Shown: positions 47,111 to 56,893 of the stretch, piece after piece
How positions within the stretch are numbered: position 1 is the first letter of the stretch
Layout: every line of letters starts with the position of its first letter
Origin: Xanthobacteraceae bacterium
GTDB lineage: Bacteria > Pseudomonadota > Alphaproteobacteria > Rhizobiales > Xanthobacteraceae
Direction of reading: 5' to 3'
Assembly (NCBI GenBank): GCA_023954195.1
Contig: JAMLIK010000001.1
Coordinates: 1 to 64,000 of the forward strand
Length of the DNA stretch: 64,000 bases
Made by a program: the position numbers and the translations under genes
The notes under the pieces: model-generated
Databases searched by the model: none
What the model saw: the letters and a program-made list of their open reading frames with translations, nothing else
Told to the model about the DNA's origin: nothing

Positions 47111-49012
47111 ATGACTGCGAGCGAAACATCGCCCGAGGCCGCTGGCGAGCCCCCGGTCAAGACCGGCTTCTGGGCGCTGACGCTGGGCAGCATCGGCGTG
47201 GTTTTCGGCGACATCGGCACCTCGCCGCTGTATGCGTTCCGCGAGGCGGTCAGCCACGCCGCGCAGAACGGCGTCGTCACGCCGGCCATCGTGCTCGGCG
47301 TGCTGTCGCTGATCCTGTGGTCGCTGTTCATCGTCGTCACCGTCAAATACGTGCTGCTGCTGTTGCGGGCCGACAACCACGGCGAGGGCGGAACCCTGTC
47401 GCTGATGGCGCTGGGCCAGCGCGCGCTGGGGCGGCGAAGCTGGTTTCTGCTGGCGCTGGGGGTGGTCGGCGCATCGATGTTCATCGGCGATTCGATGATT
47501 ACGCCGGCGATTTCGGTGTTGTCCGCCGTCGAGGGCCTCAAGCTCGCGGCGCCGGCGCTCGACCATTATGTCGTGCCGCTGACGCTGCTGATCCTGGTGC
47601 TTTTGTTCTCGGTGCAGAGCCACGGCACGGCGCGCGTCGCCTCGGCGTTCGGCCCGGTCATGGCGCTGTGGTTCGTCACCATCGCGGTCCTCGGCGTGTT
47701 GCACATCCACGAGGATCCGACGGTGCTGCTGGCGGTGAATCCGTGGTACGCCATTCACTTCCTGCTCAATCACGGCGTGATCGGGCTCGTCATCATGGGC
47801 CTGGTGTTCCTGTCGGTGACCGGCGGCGAGGCGCTCTATGCCGATCTCGGCCATTTCGGCCGGCAGCCGATCCAGGCCGCGTGGTTCTATCTGGTGCTGC
47901 CGGCCCTGCTTCTGAACTATTTCGGGCAGGGGGCGCTGATCCTGGCGCATCCGGAGGCGATCGAGAATACGTTCTATCGGCTGGCGCCGGAGCCGCTGAT
48001 CCTGCCGCTGGTGCTGCTGGCGACCGCCGCGACGGTGATCGCGAGCCAGGCGGTGATTACCGGGGCGTACTCGCTCATCAGTCAGGCAGTGCAACTCGGC
48101 CTGCTGCCGCGCTTCGAGGTGCGTTACACATCCGAGACCCACGCCGGCCAAATCTACCTGCCGCGCGTCAATCTGCTGCTGCTGGTCGGCGTGCTGCTGC
48201 TGGTCGGGCTGTTCCGGACGTCGAGCGGACTGGCCTCGGCCTACGGCATCGCCGTCTCCACCACCATGGTCGCCGACGGCATCATGGGCTTCGTCGTGGT
48301 GTGGAAATTGTGGAACTGGCGCGCGGCGGCGGCGGCGGCGCTGGTGTTTCCGCTGGTGGTGGTGGACGTCGCCTTCTTCAGCGCCAATCTGCTCAAATTG
48401 TTCGACGGCGCGTGGGTGCCGATGCTGTTCGGTATTCTGATGGTGGTGGTGATCTGGACCTGGCGGCGCGGCTCGGCGCTGCTGGTCGAGAAAACCCGCC
48501 GCACCGAGGTGCCGCTGCTGGATCTCATCAAGAATCTCGAAAAGCGGCCGCCTCACGTGGTGAAGGGCACGGCGGTGTTCCTGACCAGCGACCCCAATTT
48601 CGTGCCGACCGCGCTTCTGCACAATTTCAAGCATAACAAGGTGCTGCACGAGCACAACGTCATCCTCACCATCGAGACGGCGCACACGCCGCGGGTCGAT
48701 CCGCTGGAGCGGGTCCACATGGAGAGCATCAGCGAGAAGTTCGCCACCGTGCGGCTGCGCTTCGGCTTCATGGAGTCGCCGAACGTGCCGCGCGCGCTCG
48801 GCATCGCCCGCAAGCTGGGCTGGCAGTTCGACATCATGTCGACATCGTTCTTCGTGTCGCGGCGCTCGCTCAAGCCGGCGGCGAAATCGGAAATGCCGCG
48901 CTGGCAGGACCGCCTGTTCATCATGCTCAGCCTCTCGGCCAACGACGCCACCGACTATTTCCAGATCCCCACCGGCCGCGTCGTCGAGGTCGGCACCCAG
49001 GTGACGATCTGA
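47111..49012 (+). CDS. kup: Kup-type potassium uptake transporter
   Basis: A 633-residue KUP/HAK/KT potassium transporter. About twelve membrane helices fill residues 20-450, starting with the family signature [18 protein letters not shown]; a cytoplasmic domain follows. It takes up potassium together with protons. The ATG at 47111 gives the expected N-terminus; the longer upstream frame has no family likeness. Confidence 0.95.
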   Translation: MTASETSPEAAGEPPVKTGFWALTLGSIGVVFGDIGTSPLYAFREAVSHAAQNGVVTPAIVLGVLSLILWSLFIVVTVKYVLLLLRADNHGEGGTLSLMALGQRALGRRSWFLLALGVVGASMFIGDSMITPAISVLSAVEGLKLAAPALDHYVVPLTLLILVLLFSVQSHGTARVASAFGPVMALWFVTIAVLGVLHIHEDPTVLLAVNPWYAIHFLLNHGVIGLVIMGLVFLSVTGGEALYADLGHFGRQPIQAAWFYLVLPALLLNYFGQGALILAHPEAIENTFYRLAPEPLILPLVLLATAATVIASQAVITGAYSLISQAVQLGLLPRFEVRYTSETHAGQIYLPRVNLLLLVGVLLLVGLFRTSSGLASAYGIAVSTTMVADGIMGFVVVWKLWNWRAAAAAALVFPLVVVDVAFFSANLLKLFDGAWVPMLFGILMVVVIWTWRRGSALLVEKTRRTEVPLLDLIKNLEKRPPHVVKGTAVFLTSDPNFVPTALLHNFKHNKVLHEHNVILTIETAHTPRVDPLERVHMESISEKFATVRLRFGFMESPNVPRALGIARKLGWQFDIMSTSFFVSRRSLKPAAKSEMPRWQDRLFIMLSLSANDATDYFQIPTGRVVEVGTQVTI

Positions 49013-49121
49013 GCGGGCGGCGATCCGGCCTCCGGCGCGGCCGCTTGATTTTCGGGGCGCGAGGCGCGAGGTTGGCCGGGCCGGGGAAGCATCCGGTGGC
49101 GAAAGCGTGAGGAGAGTTCGA

Positions 49122-49457
49122 GTGTTTGGTCGGAAAAGCACGGTGCGCGATTTGACGCCGGTCGAGGTGGCGAAGGGCATCGAGCAGGGGCGTTATCTGC
49201 TGGTCGACGTCCGCGAGCCCAATGAGGTGGCGGCGGAAGCCTATCCGGACGCCGTGGTGCTGCCGCTGTCGCGTTTCGACCCCGCCGACATTCCCGACTT
49301 GCAGGGCCGCGAACTGGTGTTCGCCTGCCGCTCCGGCAACCGCTCGGCGAAGATTTCGCAGGCGGTCCAGGAGGCGGGCCTTCCCCACGACAAGCATTTG
49401 GCGGGCGGGATGATCGCCTGGAAGGCCGCCGGGCTGCCGGTGCGCAAGGGTGGTTGA
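49122..49457 (+). CDS. Rhodanese-domain protein
   Basis: A 111-residue single rhodanese domain. The opening LLVDVREPNE and the active-site loop FACRSGNRS (Cys about residue 69) are intact, so it can carry a persulfide sulfur. I chose the GTG at 49122 because GAGGAGAG stands about seven bases upstream; a GTG five codons earlier is the alternative. It lies 21 bases before the aminotransferase gene and may be co-transcribed. Confidence 0.9.
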   Translation: MFGRKSTVRDLTPVEVAKGIEQGRYLLVDVREPNEVAAEAYPDAVVLPLSRFDPADIPDLQGRELVFACRSGNRSAKISQAVQEAGLPHDKHLAGGMIAWKAAGLPVRKGG

Positions 49458-49478
49458 TTCCATGCGGCTGATATCGTG

Positions 49479-50630
49479 ATGAACCAGGTTTTCGCCGGCC
49501 TGCCGGTCACCGTCTTCGAGGCCATGTCGCAATTGGCCCGCGACAACAACGCCATCAATCTTGGTCAGGGATTTCCCGACGCGCCGGGGCCGGAGGACAT
49601 CCGCCGCGCCGCCGCCGACGCGGTGGTGAACGGCTACAACCAATACCCGTCGATGATGGGGATCCCAGAGCTGCGGGCCGCCATCGCCACCCATTACGCG
49701 CATTGGCACGGCCTCGACCTCGATCCGATGACCGAGGTGATGGTGACCTCCGGCGGCACCGAGGCGCTGACCAGTTCGTTGCTCGCGGTGATCGAGCCGG
49801 GCGACGAGGTGGTGCTGTTTCAGCCGATGTACGATTCCTATCTGCCGATCATCCGGCAGGCCGGCGGCATTCCGCGGCTGGTGCGGTTGCAGCCCCCAAG
49901 CTGGCGGCTCGACGAGGAGATGCTGCGCGCGGTCTTCAATCCCAAGACCCGCGCGGTGGTGTTCAACAATCCGCTTAATCCGGCGGCGGTGGTGTATCCG
50001 CGCGAGGACCTCGAACTGCTGGCGCGCTTTTGTCAGGAGTTTGACACGATCGCCATTTGTGACGAGGTCTGGGAGCACGTCGTGTTCGACGGCCGCGAGC
50101 ATATTCCGCTGATCGCGATACCGGGGATGCGCGAGCGCACGCTGAAGATCGGTTCGGCGGGGAAGATTTTCGGGCTGACCGGCTGGAAGATCGGCTTCGT
50201 CTGCGCCGCGCCGCCGCTGCTGCGCGTCGCCGCCAAGGTGCACCAGTTCCTCACCTTCACCACGGCGCCGAACCTTCAGGTCGCGGTGGCTTATGGTCTC
50301 GGCAAGCCGGATGCGTTCTTCCACGCCATGCGCGCGGAACTGGCGCGCAGCCGCGATCGCCTCAGCGCCGGCCTGGCCGGCCTCGGCTTTCCGGTGCTGC
50401 CCTCGCAAGGCACCTATTTTCTCACCGTCGATCTCGCGGCCCTCGGCCTCAACGAAACCGATGAGGCGTTCTGTCGCCGCATCGTGACCGAACACAAGGT
50501 TGCGGCGATCCCGGTGTCGGCCTTCTATGAGGCCAACCCGGTGACCTCGGTGGTGCGCTTCTGCTTCTCCAAGAACGACGCCACGCTGGACGCCGCGCTG
50601 GAACGACTGTCGGATGCGATACATCGATAA
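49479..50630 (+). CDS. Class I/II pyridoxal-phosphate aminotransferase
   Basis: A 383-residue fold-type I aminotransferase. The PLP-binding Lys is in GSAGKIFGLTGWKIG (about residue 229), with NNPLNPAAVV and ICDEVWEH holding the cofactor ring and Arg/Asp contacts. The opening NLGQGFPD resembles kynurenine/methionine aminotransferase-like enzymes (YbdL group), so methionine or aromatic amino acids are likely substrates. The ATG at 49479 follows an in-frame GTG. Confidence 0.9.
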   Translation: MNQVFAGLPVTVFEAMSQLARDNNAINLGQGFPDAPGPEDIRRAAADAVVNGYNQYPSMMGIPELRAAIATHYAHWHGLDLDPMTEVMVTSGGTEALTSSLLAVIEPGDEVVLFQPMYDSYLPIIRQAGGIPRLVRLQPPSWRLDEEMLRAVFNPKTRAVVFNNPLNPAAVVYPREDLELLARFCQEFDTIAICDEVWEHVVFDGREHIPLIAIPGMRERTLKIGSAGKIFGLTGWKIGFVCAAPPLLRVAAKVHQFLTFTTAPNLQVAVAYGLGKPDAFFHAMRAELARSRDRLSAGLAGLGFPVLPSQGTYFLTVDLAALGLNETDEAFCRRIVTEHKVAAIPVSAFYEANPVTSVVRFCFSKNDATLDAALERLSDAIHR

Positions 50631-50640
50631 GGAGGTGTGA

Positions 50641-51744
50641 TTGGCGGCGCGAAATCGGATGCGATGGCTTGCGGGCCTGGTAGTCGTGGTGATCGGCGCG
50701 ACGGCGGCGCAGGCGCAACAGCGGACCGTCAATTTCTACAACTGGTCGAACTACGTCGCGCCCAGCGTGCTGGAGGATTTCACCAAGGAGACCGGCATCA
50801 AGGTCGTCTACGACACTTTCGACGCCAACGAGACGCTGGAGACGCGATTGCTGGCGGGCAAGTCCGGTTACGATCTGGTGGCGCCCAGCGCCTATTTCCT
50901 CCAGCGCCAGATCGGCGCCCATATTTTCCAGAAGCTCGACAAATCCAAATTGCCGAACCTCGCCAACCTGTGGCCGGAGGTGACGCGACGACTTGCGGTC
51001 TATGATCCGGACAACGCCTATGCCGTGAACTACATGTGGGGCACCACCGGCATCGGCTACAACGTCAAGGCGATGGAGCGCGTTCTCGGCCCCGGCGCGC
51101 AAATCACCTCGTGGGCGACGGTGTTCGATCCGGCGCAGCTTGCGAAGTTCAAGGACTGCGGCGTGCAGATGCTTGACAGCGCCGACGACATCCTGCCGGC
51201 GGCGCTGAATTATCTCGGCCTCGATCCCAACTCCACCGAGAAAGCCGACCTTGAGAAGGCGGCCGCGCTGATCGGGCAGGTGCGGTCCTCGGTGCGCAAG
51301 TTTCATTCGTCGGAATATCTCAACGCGCTGGCGACCGGCGAGATCTGCCTGGTGGTCGGCTGGTCCGGCGACATCAAGCAGGCGCAGAAGCGCGCGGCGG
51401 AAGCGGGCAACGGCGTCGAGATCGGCTATGCGATCCCCAAGGAGGGGGCGCAGATGTTCTTCGACAATCTGGCGATCCCGGCGGACGCCAAGAACGTGGC
51501 GGAAGCCTACGCGCTGATCGACTATCTGCTGCGGCCCGAGGTGGCGGCGAGGAACTCCAGCTTCCTGTCCTATGCCAACGGCAATCTCGCCAGCCAGAAG
51601 CTGATCGATCCGAAGGTCTTGAGCGACAAGACGGTGTATCCGGACGAGGCGACCATGAGCCATCTCTACATCATCACCGCGCGCGACCCCGCCACCCAGC
51701 GCGTCATCAACCGGTTGTGGACGCGGGTGAAGACCGGGCGGTGA
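50641..51744 (+). CDS. Spermidine/putrescine-type periplasmic binding protein
   Basis: A 367-residue solute-binding protein of the PotD/PotF family. A signal peptide ends near GATAAQAQ, followed by VNFYNWSNYVAP, the usual start of mature PotF, and by LVAPSAYFLQRQI. It probably binds putrescine or a related polyamine in the periplasm. The start is TTG at 50641, supported by a near-perfect Shine-Dalgarno AAGGAGGTG. No permease or ATPase gene is adjacent; the aminotransferase ends ten bases upstream, so the pair may share a transcript. Confidence 0.9.
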   Translation: MAARNRMRWLAGLVVVVIGATAAQAQQRTVNFYNWSNYVAPSVLEDFTKETGIKVVYDTFDANETLETRLLAGKSGYDLVAPSAYFLQRQIGAHIFQKLDKSKLPNLANLWPEVTRRLAVYDPDNAYAVNYMWGTTGIGYNVKAMERVLGPGAQITSWATVFDPAQLAKFKDCGVQMLDSADDILPAALNYLGLDPNSTEKADLEKAAALIGQVRSSVRKFHSSEYLNALATGEICLVVGWSGDIKQAQKRAAEAGNGVEIGYAIPKEGAQMFFDNLAIPADAKNVAEAYALIDYLLRPEVAARNSSFLSYANGNLASQKLIDPKVLSDKTVYPDEATMSHLYIITARDPATQRVINRLWTRVKTGR

Positions 51745-51769
51745 GGCTGGCTGCTCGGGTCGGCGTCTG

Positions 51770-51896
51770 ACCGGAAAACGAGGCGTCATCGTCCGCGAAG
51801 GCGGACGAGTGCCGTATTCCGCGCGCGTCGGTGAAAGTTCGATCCAACACGGAATACTGGATGCTCCGCCTTCGCTGAGCATGACGGCGTTCGTAT
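51770..51896. repeat. Intergenic repeat, GTCCGCGAAGGCGGAC family, copy 2
   Basis: A close copy of the element at 27541-27667. Both share ACGAGGCGTCATCGTCCGCG at the left and TACTGGATGCTCCGCCTTCG at the right, while the middle differs. It lies between the convergent binding-protein and acyltransferase genes, the same setting as copy 1. Confidence 0.85.
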
Positions 51897-51935
51897 CGCA
51901 CATTTTTCTGCCGGACTTCAGGGCGGCGGCATGGC

Positions 51936-52868
51936 CTACCGCCACCGCCGATGCAGCCACAGCCACTGCTCGGGATGTTCGCGGATCCAGCCCTCGATCA
52001 CCGTGGTGATCGCCTGCATGGTGCCCTGAACGTCGATATCGCCATTGGCGTTCCGCGCCGGCGGGATTTCCTCGGTCAACTCCGCGCGAAAACGATGGTC
52101 GGGCAGGCGGATGATGCGGACGCCGTGGATCGGGCAATCGATCTGCCGCCGCAGCCGCGCCAGCAGCGGATTGGCCTTGGTGGTGCGCCCGAAGAACGTC
52201 ACGTCGACGCCGTTGGTGAAATATTGATCGACCAGCATCGCCGCGTGCTGGCCGTTTTCCAGCGCCTGCGCCAGCTTGAACGGGGCGTCGCGGCCGGCGG
52301 GGATCAGCGTGCCCATGTTGACCGAGCGCATTTGCTCGATGGCGCGGTCGGCGGAGGCGATGTTGGGACGGCGGAACAGCACCGCGGCGTCGAGCCCGTG
52401 CGCCACCGCCGCCAGCGCCGGAAGTTCCCAGTTGCCGATATGGCTGGCGAAGATCAGCGCCGGCTTGTTGTCGAGCCGCAGTTGATGGAACAGTTCATGG
52501 GTGCGCGGCGGGATCTCGATGCGGCTGTTCTCCGGATGATCGAGATCGTGATCCCAGACATGATCGATATGGGCGAATTCCGCCGCGACCCGCCCGAGAT
52601 TGTCCCAGACACCGTCGAGGATGGCGTCGATCTCCTGCGGCGATTTCTCCGGAAAGGCGGCGGTGAGATTGGCGCGGCCGATCTTGTGCTCGCGAAACAG
52701 CGGGCCGATCCGCCGCGTGATGCGGCCGAACAGGTTCGCGGTCTTGATCGGGTCGAAATAGCGCGTGGTGCGCAACAGCCCGACCGTCAGCCCGCCAACG
52801 GCGGCCTCGCCGAGCGGTTTCAGCGCATCGCGAATTCGGGCCCTGGTGCGGAGCAGGAGACGTTGCAT
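51936..52868 (-). CDS. lpxXL: Lipid A very-long-chain acyltransferase (LpxL/HtrB family)
   Basis: A 310-residue acyltransferase of the LpxL/HtrB family that adds a secondary acyl chain to lipid A at the inner membrane. The HX4E catalytic motif is SHIGNWELP, followed by FRRPNI and the late LARLRRQIDCPIHGVRI. By its place at the end of the acpXL cluster it should transfer the very long (C26-C32) hydroxy fatty acid, as LpxXL does in rhizobia. It lies 19 bases after the fabF gene. Confidence 0.88.
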   Translation of the reverse strand: MQRLLLRTRARIRDALKPLGEAAVGGLTVGLLRTTRYFDPIKTANLFGRITRRIGPLFREHKIGRANLTAAFPEKSPQEIDAILDGVWDNLGRVAAEFAHIDHVWDHDLDHPENSRIEIPPRTHELFHQLRLDNKPALIFASHIGNWELPALAAVAHGLDAAVLFRRPNIASADRAIEQMRSVNMGTLIPAGRDAPFKLAQALENGQHAAMLVDQYFTNGVDVTFFGRTTKANPLLARLRRQIDCPIHGVRIIRLPDHRFRAELTEEIPPARNANGDIDVQGTMQAITTVIEGWIREHPEQWLWLHRRWR

Positions 52869-52887
52869 CGGATAACGGCGCGGCGGC

Positions 52888-54168
52888 TCAGGCCGGCTCG
52901 CCGGTGATGATGAGCGCGGCGTTCTGCCCGCCGAAGCCGAACGAGTTCGACATCACCGTGGTGACGCGGGCGTCGCGCGCGGTGTTCGGCACCACGTCGA
53001 ACGGGATCGCCGGATCGGGGACGTCGTAGTTGATGGTCGGCGGGATCCGCTGGTGTTCGAGCGTCAGCAGCGAGAACACGGCTTCGACCGCGCCGGCGGC
53101 GGACAGCGTGTGCCCGACCATCGATTTGTTCGACGACACCGGCACCTTGCCGGCGCGCTCGCCGAACACGGTAGAGATGCCGAGATATTCCATCTTGTCG
53201 TTTTCCGGGGTGCCGGTGCCGTGGGCATTGATGTAGTCGATCTGCTCGGGGTCGAGCCCGGCGTCGGCCAGCGCGTTGCGCACGCAGCCGATGATCGGCT
53301 TGCCGTCGGGGCTGGAGCGGGTGCGGTGGAACGAATCCGCCAGTTCCCCGCAGCCGGCCAGCACGCCGAGGATGCGCGCGCCGCGCGCGGTGGCGGCCTC
53401 CAGGCTTTCCAGCACCAGGGCGCCGGCGCCTTCCGCCATCACGAACCCGTCGCGGTTCTTGGCGAACGGTTTCGCAGCCGCCTGCGGCGGATCGTTCTGC
53501 GTCGACAGCGCCGATAGTAGCGAGAAGCGGATCAGGGCTTCCGGATTGACCGAGCCGTCGGTGGCGACGCACAGCGCGGCGTCGGCCTCGCCGCGCCGGA
53601 TCGCCTCAACGCCGAGCTGGATCGCGGTGGCGCCGGAGGCGCAAGCGGTCGACAGCGAGATCGGCGATCCCTTGGTGCCGAAGGTTTCGGCGAGGTGATC
53701 GGCCACCGAGCCGAACAGGAATCGCCGATGGAAGTCGGTGAACCGGCCGCCGCCGGCGACCCGCAGCATCTGATCGTAGTCGATCGGCGTGCCGCTGCCG
53801 ATGACGCGGCCGAGCGCCTGACGCTGCGGCCACTCCAACTCGACCGGCGCCACCGCCAGGAACAGCGGGCCGGGGAAGTCGCCCTTGGCGCCGATTCCGG
53901 CCTGCGTCACCGCTTCCTCGGTGGCGAGGTCGGCGAGCCGCTCCGACAGGTCGGTGGAGGAGAAGGGATCGACCGGGACGAAATCGATCGATCCCGCCAT
54001 CGTCGTCTTCAGACCGTCGGTCGGAAACCGCGTGATGGTGCGGATGCCGGATTCGCCGGCGGTGAGCTTGGCCCAGTTGTCGGCCTTGCCGGCGCCCAGC
54101 GAGGTGACCACGCCCATTCCGGTGACGACGACGATCGGCCTGCCAAATCTATCGCGCGGTGCTGCCAT
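52888..54168 (-). CDS. Beta-ketoacyl-ACP synthase, catalytic partner (FabF2XL-type)
   Basis: A 426-residue ketosynthase with a complete catalytic triad: Cys in STACASGATA, His in NAHGTGTPEN and His in MVGHTLSAAGA, plus the Lys in SNKSMVGH. It elongates acyl chains on AcpXL. Paired with the cysteine-free homologue just upstream, it resembles the alpha subunit of type II KS-CLF pairs. The gap to that gene is 129 bases and may hold a weak internal promoter. Confidence 0.92.
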   Translation of the reverse strand: MAAPRDRFGRPIVVVTGMGVVTSLGAGKADNWAKLTAGESGIRTITRFPTDGLKTTMAGSIDFVPVDPFSSTDLSERLADLATEEAVTQAGIGAKGDFPGPLFLAVAPVELEWPQRQALGRVIGSGTPIDYDQMLRVAGGGRFTDFHRRFLFGSVADHLAETFGTKGSPISLSTACASGATAIQLGVEAIRRGEADAALCVATDGSVNPEALIRFSLLSALSTQNDPPQAAAKPFAKNRDGFVMAEGAGALVLESLEAATARGARILGVLAGCGELADSFHRTRSSPDGKPIIGCVRNALADAGLDPEQIDYINAHGTGTPENDKMEYLGISTVFGERAGKVPVSSNKSMVGHTLSAAGAVEAVFSLLTLEHQRIPPTINYDVPDPAIPFDVVPNTARDARVTTVMSNSFGFGGQNAALIITGEPA

Positions 54169-54297
54169 GTGTTCTCCGTCGGTCGCTTGCGCGGCTCCAT
54201 CCTCGTGGCGGCGAGCGGTCGCCCGCCGATTGGCTATGACATGGATCGCCCACGTCGATCGATCGTTGCGTTCCTTCGCCGCGGCGCGGGTCGCGCC

Positions 54298-55506
54298 TCA
54301 GCGCACGGCCTCCACCAGCGCCATGCCTTCGCCGCGCCAGTGCCCGGTTCCGATCACCACAATCTGGGAGGGGGCGGCGGTCGTTTCAATCTCGACGCCG
54401 GCGGAATCGTTCGGCGGAAACAGCTTGCCCTTGGCGATCGACAGCGCCGCCAGCGCCAGCCCCAGCGGAAACTGGGTTTCCATGGTGTGGCCGAAGCTGG
54501 TGCCGGTGGCGCGCACCGCGAAACCCGGATGCGAGGTCAGGAAGGCGCGCTCCTCCGAGGTCGCGGGCTCGGCTCCGGTCGCGCCGGTGACGATGGCGCC
54601 GCTATCGTTGACGCCGTCGAGCTGCGACCACAATCCGGCGAGGCTCTTGGTGACGTCGCCGGGGTGCTTCCGCGAGGTGCGGTCGGCGACCACCTGAGTC
54701 AGCCGGGCGAAGGGTTTTGCGCCGCGCGCTTCCGCGTGCTGGCGCGATTCGATCACCAGAAACGCGCCGCCGGAGCCGAGCGCGAAACCGGGATGCGCGT
54801 TGCGCGCCCAGATCGGCGCAAAACTGCTTTTCAAGTTAAAGTCGCCGAATTCGTAGAGCACCAGCAGGTCCTTGCGCTCGCCGTTGTGGGCGGCGCCGAC
54901 CAGCGCGATGTCGCTCTGGCCGGAAGCGATCCGCGCCAGCGCGATCCGCGCCGCGTCGACGCCGGCGGCTTCCTCGCCCATGAAGGTGCGGGACGAGCCG
55001 GTCACGCCGTGCACGATGGCGATGTTGCCGGCGAGCAGGTTGGACAACTGCGCCAGGAACAGGGTCGGCCGCAGGTCGCTCATCAGGCGTTCGTTGAGGA
55101 AGCCGGGCGCGGAATTGCCCTGCGCCTCGGCGTTGAGAATGGCGGAATCGACCGCGAGGTCGCGCTCGCCGCCGCCGGCGGCGACGATCATGTCGGTCCG
55201 CGCCAGGATGTCCTTGTTGCCCTTGATGCCGGCCGAGTCCAGCGCCAGTCCCGCGGCGTAGGTGCCGATGCGCTGCCAGGCTTCCATCTGGCGCTGATCG
55301 CCCTTCTTCGGGATCTGCGCGTCGAAGGAGACCGGCGCCAGCGGATGCACCAGATGCGGCGCAAAACCTTTGTCGTCGACATTGACGCGCTGCGTGGCGA
55401 GCGCGTTCCAGTTCGCTTCCAGCCCTTCGCCCAATGATGTCGCCAGACCTATGCCGGTGATCCAGGCTTCGCTGGCGTCAGCCTTCGATGTGCGCGTATC
55501 AGTCAT
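54298..55506 (-). CDS. Cysteine-free ketosynthase homologue (FabF1XL, chain-length-factor-like)
   Basis: A 402-residue ketosynthase-fold protein with no cysteine anywhere in the chain. Where active ketosynthases have the nucleophile Cys it reads TGSSRTFMGEEAAG, and the first catalytic His motif (HGTGT) is replaced by TGATGAEPA. Only the last His, in FGHTMETQFPLG, remains. It therefore cannot condense acyl chains by the usual mechanism and probably acts as a partner that sets chain length for the adjacent active enzyme. Its start overlaps the fabZ end by eight bases. Confidence 0.88.
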   Translation of the reverse strand: MTDTRTSKADASEAWITGIGLATSLGEGLEANWNALATQRVNVDDKGFAPHLVHPLAPVSFDAQIPKKGDQRQMEAWQRIGTYAAGLALDSAGIKGNKDILARTDMIVAAGGGERDLAVDSAILNAEAQGNSAPGFLNERLMSDLRPTLFLAQLSNLLAGNIAIVHGVTGSSRTFMGEEAAGVDAARIALARIASGQSDIALVGAAHNGERKDLLVLYEFGDFNLKSSFAPIWARNAHPGFALGSGGAFLVIESRQHAEARGAKPFARLTQVVADRTSRKHPGDVTKSLAGLWSQLDGVNDSGAIVTGATGAEPATSEERAFLTSHPGFAVRATGTSFGHTMETQFPLGLALAALSIAKGKLFPPNDSAGVEIETTAAPSQIVVIGTGHWRGEGMALVEAVR

Positions 55507-55972
55507 GAGGCATCGCCTGCTGCGGATAGCCGATGCGCTTGGCCATGGTTTCCATGTGGCCGCGCAGTTCGGGATTCGGGAAAGGCACGTGGCCGAAGGT
55601 GATCGTGGCGTTGCATCGCGGCTTGCCGCCGACGCTGATCCTGGCTTGCGTGATGGCGAAGCCGGAGCCCTCGTGAAGAATGCTGGCCTCGACCCTCAAG
55701 AGTTCGCCCGGCGTGACGAACACGCGCATCTTGGCCTCCTTGACGGCGCCGAGGAACGGCATGCGCTCGAACTTCATCAGGGCGATCAGGAGCCAGCCGG
55801 AGGTCTGGGCCATCGCCTCGATCAGCAGCACGCCCGGCATCAGCGGATAGCCGGGAAAGTGTCCCTCGAAGATCGTCGAGTGCTGCGGCACCTGCGCCTC
55901 GACGACGATGGTTTTGGCGTCGAGGTCGAGGTCGATGATGCGATCGATCAGATGGAAATAGGCCAGATCCAT
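55499..55972 (-). CDS. fabZ: 3-hydroxyacyl-ACP dehydratase FabZ (FabZXL)
   Basis: A 157-residue hot-dog-fold dehydratase. The catalytic His is in FEGHFPGYPLMPG (about residue 38), with the Glu in LLIEAMAQ (about 52). It removes water during chain elongation on AcpXL. It lies nine bases after acpXL and overlaps the next ketosynthase-like gene by eight, so translation is probably coupled. Confidence 0.92.
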   Translation of the reverse strand: MDLAYFHLIDRIIDLDLDAKTIVVEAQVPQHSTIFEGHFPGYPLMPGVLLIEAMAQTSGWLLIALMKFERMPFLGAVKEAKMRVFVTPGELLRVEASILHEGSGFAITQARISVGGKPRCNATITFGHVPFPNPELRGHMETMAKRIGYPQQAMPHD

Positions 55973-55981
55973 GGGCTGTGA

Positions 55982-56263
55982 TTAAGCGCCCTTGGCGGCG
56001 ACGAGTTCGTCGATTCGCGCGCTCAGGTTCTTCAGCACGAAGTATTGTTCGGTGGTCGCCTTGCCGTCGTTGACCTCCTGGGTCCACTTCTCAAGCGGAA
56101 GCTTGATGCCGAAGGCCTTGTCGATCGCGAAGGCGATGTCGAGGAAGTCGAGGCTGTCAATGCCCAGGTCATCGATGGCGTGGCTTTCGGGCGTGATGGT
56201 GTCGCGCGGGATGTCGCAGGTCTCCGCAATGATGGTGGCAACCTGGTCGAATGTGGAGGACAT
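55982..56263 (-). CDS. acpXL: Acyl carrier protein AcpXL
   Basis: A 93-residue acyl carrier protein specialised for very-long-chain fatty acids. The phosphopantetheine site is [11 protein letters not shown] (Ser about residue 37), and the longer C-terminus with [20 protein letters not shown] is typical of AcpXL rather than housekeeping AcpP. The ATG at 56263 or the adjacent one at 56266 starts the protein. It heads the minus-strand cluster acpXL-fabZ-two ketosynthase genes-lpxXL. Confidence 0.94.
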   Translation of the reverse strand: MSSTFDQVATIIAETCDIPRDTITPESHAIDDLGIDSLDFLDIAFAIDKAFGIKLPLEKWTQEVNDGKATTEQYFVLKNLSARIDELVAAKGA

Positions 56264-56445
56264 CATTAAGCCTTTGATGGATTGAAGACAAATCGGAAAA
56301 CGGCGGCGTGGGGGCAACCAGCCCCGATGAGGGCGCGCCGCCTCGCAGGGTTGCTTGCCCGTATATCGGACCCATGCCCGGAGTTCAATGGCGGCGGGGG
56401 CTGCCGGGTTTGCCTCGACGGCCGCGACCGGAGGCGGCCCGGAGG

Positions 56446-56793
56446 TCATGCCGGTCCGCCGCGCGAGGGGACAATGGGCGCGCAATTGCGGTGTCCGGCC
56501 AGGACGCAATCCTGGGTCCGGCGCAACTCCGCGATCGAGATCGCCAGCCAGATTCCCGCGGCGGTCAGTGCGGCGGTGAAGACCAGCGCGGCGAGGTTGG
56601 TCAGCATCCGGTGCCTGAACTCGTCGCCATCGCCGGCGAGGTGAGCGGGCGTGGCCGGGGACCGGCCGGGGGAGGCGTCCGAAGGCTTGTCGCCGCCGCC
56701 GCTGCGTGGGGACGGCGCGGTCGAAAGCCTGCGCGGGGTGAACTTAATCACGCGCGCGCCATGGTCGGATCGGGCTGGCAGTCGGGCTTTCAT
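56446..56793 (-). CDS. Small membrane protein of unknown function
   Basis: A 115-residue predicted protein. Residues about 1-60 are basic and low complexity; the likely real core is one membrane helix ([20 protein letters not shown]) followed by [18 protein letters not shown], which looks like a conserved small-protein tail in this bacterial group. The true start may be the ATG at about residue 63, giving a protein of about 53 residues. No function is known. Confidence 0.55.
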   Translation of the reverse strand: MKARLPARSDHGARVIKFTPRRLSTAPSPRSGGGDKPSDASPGRSPATPAHLAGDGDEFRHRMLTNLAALVFTAALTAAGIWLAISIAELRRTQDCVLAGHRNCAPIVPSRGGPA

Positions 56794-56893
56794 CCTGTCC
56801 CTGTCGGTCGGCCGCTCGATTCAGTCTAGCACGGTGAGGCGACCTCGACTCAAGCAACAGCGTGTGACCGCGCCGGATGGGCAACGAGGCGTT

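Noticed and set aside
47105-49180. A 691-codon minus-strand ORF over kup
   Set aside because: It is the antisense shadow of kup; its translation is rich in Arg, His, Gln and Asp with no family likeness, as expected for the complement of high-GC coding DNA.
53695-55437. A 580-codon plus-strand ORF over the ketosynthase genes
   Set aside because: It is a shadow frame spanning two real minus-strand genes and the gap between them.
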